Shown piece after piece: positions 5,645 to 8,121 of a stretch of DNA of 8,121 nucleotides. Origin of the DNA: Lachnospiraceae bacterium (lineage in GTDB: Bacteria; Bacillota; Clostridia; Lachnospirales; Lachnospiraceae); contig JAFPYK010000013.1 in the NCBI GenBank assembly GCA_017412265.1, positions 1 to 8,121 of the forward strand, written 5' to 3'. A program made the position numbers and the translations under genes. Positions within the stretch are counted from its first letter, which is position 1; every line of letters starts with the position of its first letter. The notes beneath the pieces are model-generated. The model was not told the DNA's origin and ran no database searches. It worked only from the letters and a program-made list of their open reading frames with translations.

Positions 5645-5673
5645 AAGGGCCTGCCTGACGGCGGGCCCTTTTT
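5645..5673 (+). terminator. Rho-independent terminator of hpf
   Basis: An 11-base-pair GC-rich stem (5645-5655 with 5660-5670, one G-T wobble) has a TGAC loop and ends in a run of five T (5669-5673). This is a textbook intrinsic terminator, so the downstream gntR-clpC pair is a separate unit. Confidence 0.92.
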
Positions 5674-5709
5674 AAATGTCCCGCGGAAGGGGATTCCACT
5701 CCGGGTTGC

Positions 5710-5738
5710 TTGACATTTGCCTCTGTTATTGTTACACT
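5710..5738 (+). promoter_or_regulatory. Promoter of the gntR-clpC unit
   Basis: TTGACA (5710-5715) and TACACT (5733-5738, four of six matches to TATAAT) are 17 bases apart. A short inverted repeat, TTGTT (5729-5733) and AACAA (5747-5751), overlaps the -10 and could be an operator for the GntR protein itself, though it is only 5 bases long. No CtsR heptad repeat or CIRCE element is visible here. Confidence 0.7.
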
Positions 5739-5765
5739 TCTGATAGAACAAATATAGCATTTTCA

Positions 5766-5774
5766 AGAGGTGAT
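5766..5774 (+). promoter_or_regulatory. Ribosome binding site of the GntR gene
   Basis: AGAGGTGAT lies 5 bases before the ATG at 5780 and supports that start. Confidence 0.6.
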
Positions 5775-5779
5775 GTGAC

Positions 5780-6157
5780 ATGCTATTGAAGATTGATTTT
5801 AACAGCGATGAGGCCATCTATATGCAGCTTCGCAACCAGATCATCGTCGGGATCGCGACGTCGGAGATCCGTGACGGGGAGAGTCTGCCTTCTGTCCGGG
5901 ACCTGGCGGAGACGCTCGGCATCAACATGCACACGGTGAATAAGTCCTATGCGCTTCTGCGCCAGGAGGGCTATCTGAAGCTGGACCGGCGCAGGGGGGC
6001 CGTGGTCTCGGTCTCGCCGGACAAGATGCGCGCGACGATGGAGATGCTGGAGGAGATGAAGGTCGTGGTCGCGAAGGGGATCTGCCGGGGAATCACCCGG
6101 GAGGAAGCGCTGCAGATGGTGGATGAGATCTACCGGTATTACGGGACCGAGGAGTGA
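5780..6157 (+). CDS. GntR-family (YtrA-type) transcriptional regulator
   Basis: This 125-residue DNA-binding protein has a GntR winged helix at about 10-78: IYMQLRNQIIVGIATSEI, then the family signature LPSVRDLAETLGIN at 36-49, the recognition helix region MHTVNKSYALLRQEGYL at 50-66, and a basic wing (KLDRRRGAVV). Only about 45 residues follow. This is too short for the FadR or UTRA effector domains and is typical of the YtrA subfamily, which dimerises through a short helical tail. YtrA proteins usually repress their own operon, often with ABC transporter genes. Here the partner is clpC, whose ATG is 4 bases after this stop and whose Shine-Dalgarno lies within this gene, so the two are co-transcribed. 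The effector is unknown. Subfamily call is firm; control of clpC is inference. Confidence 0.92.
   Translation: MLLKIDFNSDEAIYMQLRNQIIVGIATSEIRDGESLPSVRDLAETLGINMHTVNKSYALLRQEGYLKLDRRRGAVVSVSPDKMRATMEMLEEMKVVVAKGICRGITREEALQMVDEIYRYYGTEE
6149..6154 (+). promoter_or_regulatory. Ribosome binding site of clpC
   Basis: GAGGAG, within the last codons of the GntR gene, lies 7 bases before the ATG at 6162. It implies coupling of clpC translation to gntR. Confidence 0.65.
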
Positions 6158-6161
6158 GAGT

Positions 6162-6560
6162 ATGGAGAAGAGATATACGGACAGTGCGGCGGAGGTGCTC
6201 CGGGACGCGAGGCTTGTGGCGGAGAATCTGCATCACAGCTACGTGGGGACGGAGCATCTGCTGATCGGGCTGATTCATACCAGAGGGGCGTCTGCTGGGA
6301 TCCTGAAGACCTGCGGCGTCGAGGAGAGGCGTGTCATGGAGCTCGTGCGCACGCTGATCGCGCCGAGTACGGTGGCGGAGAGCGGGGTGAAGGAGGAGCT
6401 GACGCCCCGGGCGCTGGGCGTGCTGCGCTCGGCGGAGCAGGAGGCTGCCGCGAGGGGGCATGACAAGATCGGGACGGAGCATCTGCTGCTGGGCCTGTTC
6501 CGGGAGCCGGAGTGCAGCGCGGTGCGTCTGCTCAACACGATGAAGGTGAACCTGCAGTAG
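6162..6560 (+). CDS. ClpC N-domain open frame ending at TAG
   Basis: If TAG is read as stop, this makes a 132-residue protein of the double Clp-N repeat only. The repeats are at about 4-70 (RYTDSAAEVLRDARLVAENL, then YVGTEHLLIGLIH) and 78-132 (LTPRALGVLRSAEQEAAARG, then IGTEHLLLGLFREPECSAVR). This domain binds adaptors and, in Bacilli, phospho-arginine marked substrates. The stop cuts the last helix of the domain (LLNTMKVNLQ), leaving out about 12 residues that normally pack there, so the product may fold poorly. Start is supported by GAGGAG 7 bases upstream. Confidence 0.6.
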   Translation: MEKRYTDSAAEVLRDARLVAENLHHSYVGTEHLLIGLIHTRGASAGILKTCGVEERRVMELVRTLIAPSTVAESGVKEELTPRALGVLRSAEQEAAARGHDKIGTEHLLLGLFREPECSAVRLLNTMKVNLQ

Positions 6561-6626
6561 GTATTTCTGGAGACGCTCACGGCTCTGGGGGTGAGTCCCG
6601 CGGACGCGAAGGCGGAGCTTGCCCAG

Positions 6627-8121
6627 ATGCAGAAGGGGCCGCAGTCGCTGACGCCTACGCTTGACGCGTACAGCCGGGATCTCACGGAGTACGCGAGGGA
6701 AGAGCGGCTGGATCCGGTGATCGGGCGCGAGACGGAGCTTGCGCGGCTGATCCAGATCCTGAGCCGGCGCACGAAGAACAATCCCTGCCTGCTGGGAGAG
6801 CCCGGAGTCGGCAAGACGGCCATCGTGGAGGCGCTCGCTCAGCGGATCGCGCTGGGCAATGTGCCGGAGCCGATGAAGGACCTGCGGGTGGTGAGCCTGG
6901 ATCTGTCGGCGATGGTGGCCGGCTCGAAGTACCGGGGCGAGTTCGAGGAGAGAATCAAGAAGATGATCGAGGAGGTGGCCGACGCGGGCAATATCCTTCT
7001 CTTCATCGATGAGATTCATACGATCATCGGGGCCGGCGGCGCGGAGGGCGCGCTGGATGCCTCGAATATCCTGAAGCCTTCGCTGGCGCGAGGGGAGATC
7101 CAGGTGATCGGCGCGACGACGAGAGAAGAGTACCGGAAGCATTTTGAGAAGGATGCGGCGCTCGAGAGGCGTTTCCAGCCGGTGCCGGTGGAGGAGCCGA
7201 AGGAGGAGGAGACTCTGCAGATCCTGAAGGGCCTTCAGAGCCGCTACGAGGCGCATCACGGGGTGACTTACACGGAGGAGGCCCTGGAGGCCGCCGTGAA
7301 GCTCTCCGGGCGTTATATCAATGACCGGTTCCAGCCGGACAAATCCATCGACCTGATGGATGAGGCGGGCTCGCGGGTGCGGCTGCGGATGTATCAGCCG
7401 ACGCGGGATACTGCCGAAGAGGAGGCGAAGCTCGCGGAGCTTGCCGCGCAGAAGGAGCGCCTGATCCGGGAAGGAAAGTACGAGGAGGCCGCGCAGATCC
7501 GCCCGCTGCAGGAGAAGATCCGGGTGAAGATGGCGAAGGCGCGGGCGAAGGCCGAAGCGTCCCGGAGTGACGCGAGGGTGGTCGACGAGGATGAGATCGC
7601 GCAGGTGGTCTCTCAGTGGACCGGTGTGCCGGCCGCGCGACTGAAGGAGACGGAGAGCCGGCGGCTGAAGAACCTGGAGAAGACCCTGCACCAGCGGGTG
7701 ATCGGCCAGGAGGAGGCCGTGAGCGCGGTCTCGAAGGCGATCCGGCGCAGCCGTGTGGGCCTGAAGGATCCGAACCGCCCGATCGGCTCGTTCCTCTTCC
7801 TGGGGCCTACGGGCGTGGGCAAGACCGAGCTATCGAAGGCGCTTGCCGAGGCGATGTTCGGGGATGAGAACGCGATGATCCGCGTGGATATGTCGGAGTA
7901 TATGGAGAAGCACAGTGTCTCGAAGCTGATCGGCTCGCCTCCGGGCTATGTCGGGTTCGAGGAGGGCGGCCAGATTAGCGAGAAGGTGCGAAGCCATCCG
8001 TACTCGGTGGTGCCCTTCGACGAGATCGAGAAGGCGCATCCGGACGTATTCAACATCCTGCTCCAGATACTTGAGGACGGCCAGCTTACCGACGCGCAAG
8101 GCAGAAAAGTGGACTTTAAGA
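6627..8121 (+). CDS. ClpC AAA+ portion downstream of the TAG, possible N-domain-less ClpC (partial)
   Basis: The ClpC frame continues without a stop from 6561 to the window end. The first in-frame ATG is at 6627, preceded by GGAG (6614-6617) at 9 bases. The predicted product begins MQKGPQSLTPTLDAYSRDLT, that is, just before D1, and holds complete D1, M-domain and most of D2. Such a product would resemble the N-domain-less forms known from internal starts in ClpB. A GTG at 6591 is another in-frame candidate but has a poor ribosome site. Whether translation begins here is inference; the frame itself and its domains are seen directly. Confidence 0.5.
   Translation, partial: MQKGPQSLTPTLDAYSRDLTEYAREERLDPVIGRETELARLIQILSRRTKNNPCLLGEPGVGKTAIVEALAQRIALGNVPEPMKDLRVVSLDLSAMVAGSKYRGEFEERIKKMIEEVADAGNILLFIDEIHTIIGAGGAEGALDASNILKPSLARGEIQVIGATTREEYRKHFEKDAALERRFQPVPVEEPKEEETLQILKGLQSRYEAHHGVTYTEEALEAAVKLSGRYINDRFQPDKSIDLMDEAGSRVRLRMYQPTRDTAEEEAKLAELAAQKERLIREGKYEEAAQIRPLQEKIRVKMAKARAKAEASRSDARVVDEDEIAQVVSQWTGVPAARLKETESRRLKNLEKTLHQRVIGQEEAVSAVSKAIRRSRVGLKDPNRPIGSFLFLGPTGVGKTELSKALAEAMFGDENAMIRVDMSEYMEKHSVSKLIGSPPGYVGFEEGGQISEKVRSHPYSVVPFDEIEKAHPDVFNILLQILEDGQLTDAQGRKVDFK

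Larger units (their letters stand above)
6162..8121 (+). pseudogene. clpC: clpC interrupted by an in-frame TAG at codon 133 (3' end outside window)
   Basis: ClpC is the Hsp100 AAA+ unfoldase that feeds substrates to the ClpP protease. The frame covers 653 of an expected ~810-830 codons, and codon 133 (6558-6560) is TAG. Before it lies an intact Clp N-domain. After it, in the same frame and open to the window end, come D1 with Walker A GEPGVGKT (212-219), Walker B FIDE (D283, E284) and arginine-finger region ALERRF; a short ClpC-type coiled M-domain (about 417-470, KYEEAAQIRPLQEKI); and D2 with Walker A GPTGVGKT (548-555) and Walker B VVPFDE (D620, E621). The stop falls where relatives usually read NLQK, so a single change from AAG would explain it. 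A second oddity is P618 within the D2 Walker B strand. Options are a recent pseudogene, sequencing error, a split gene made by re-initiation, or TAG read-through. The rest is too well conserved for an old pseudogene. Confidence 0.75.

Noticed and set aside
6093..7691. 532-residue - strand open frame opposite clpC
   Set aside because: It is antisense to the conserved ClpC frame; long antisense frames are common in GC-rich coding DNA. It is Leu/Arg/His-rich with no domain.
1..8121. CRISPR array, tRNA or rRNA gene, insertion sequence, prophage or defence system
   Set aside because: I saw no regularly spaced repeats with unique spacers, no transposase or integrase motifs, no terminal inverted repeats and no tRNA-like cloverleaf.

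Overview
The window looks like the chromosome of a Gram-positive anaerobe of the Clostridia, most likely Lachnospiraceae-like. The basis is strong AGGAGG-type ribosome binding sites, sigma-A promoters, a class I desulfoferrodoxin, long-form HPF, a YtrA-type GntR regulator, ClpC, and an SH3b/NlpC-P60 wall hydrolase. This assignment is inferred from gene content only. Genes are fairly GC-rich and the intergenic regions are clearly AT-rich. All recognised genes read on the + strand.

Layout. (1) 3-2002: the 3' end of an AGE-family sugar epimerase/isomerase gene overlaps by 4 bases a GH29 alpha-L-fucosidase gene, forming the end of a glycan-catabolism operon. (2) 2060-2428: a class I desulfoferrodoxin (superoxide reductase) with its own Shine-Dalgarno site. 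(3) 2429-2717: a regulatory region with two hairpins, a perfect-consensus sigma-A promoter and tandem TGTWAH-type boxes resembling WalR/PhoP sites. (4) 2718-4430: a secreted peptidoglycan hydrolase made of a signal peptide, an Ala/Glu-rich segment, two SH3b domains, a Lys/Glu-rich linker and an NlpC/P60 domain. (5) 4431-5098: a 668-base non-coding region with a GC-rich hairpin, AT-rich repeats, a same-strand cluster of four DnaA boxes, a second perfect PhoP/WalR-like direct repeat, and the hpf promoter. (6) 5099-5626: hpf, closed by a strong intrinsic terminator. (7) 5780 to the window end: a GntR/YtrA regulator followed 4 bases later by clpC, which runs off the window.

The two most notable signals are these. 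First, clpC is interrupted by an in-frame TAG at codon 133. The reading frame then stays open to the end of the window with all expected AAA+ motifs. A credible re-initiation ATG lies 66 bases after the stop, and a proline sits in the second Walker B strand. Second, there is a compact DnaA-box cluster, with three perfect TTATCCACA and one TTATGCACA, in a region with no dnaA or dnaN nearby.

How the genes fit together: the sugar genes process imported fucosylated glycans in the cytoplasm, and desulfoferrodoxin detoxifies superoxide. The NlpC/P60 protein remodels the wall, probably under a wall- or phosphate-sensing response regulator. HPF and ClpC belong to dormancy and protein quality control. 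No complete new multi-gene system such as defence, CRISPR or a mobile element is visible.
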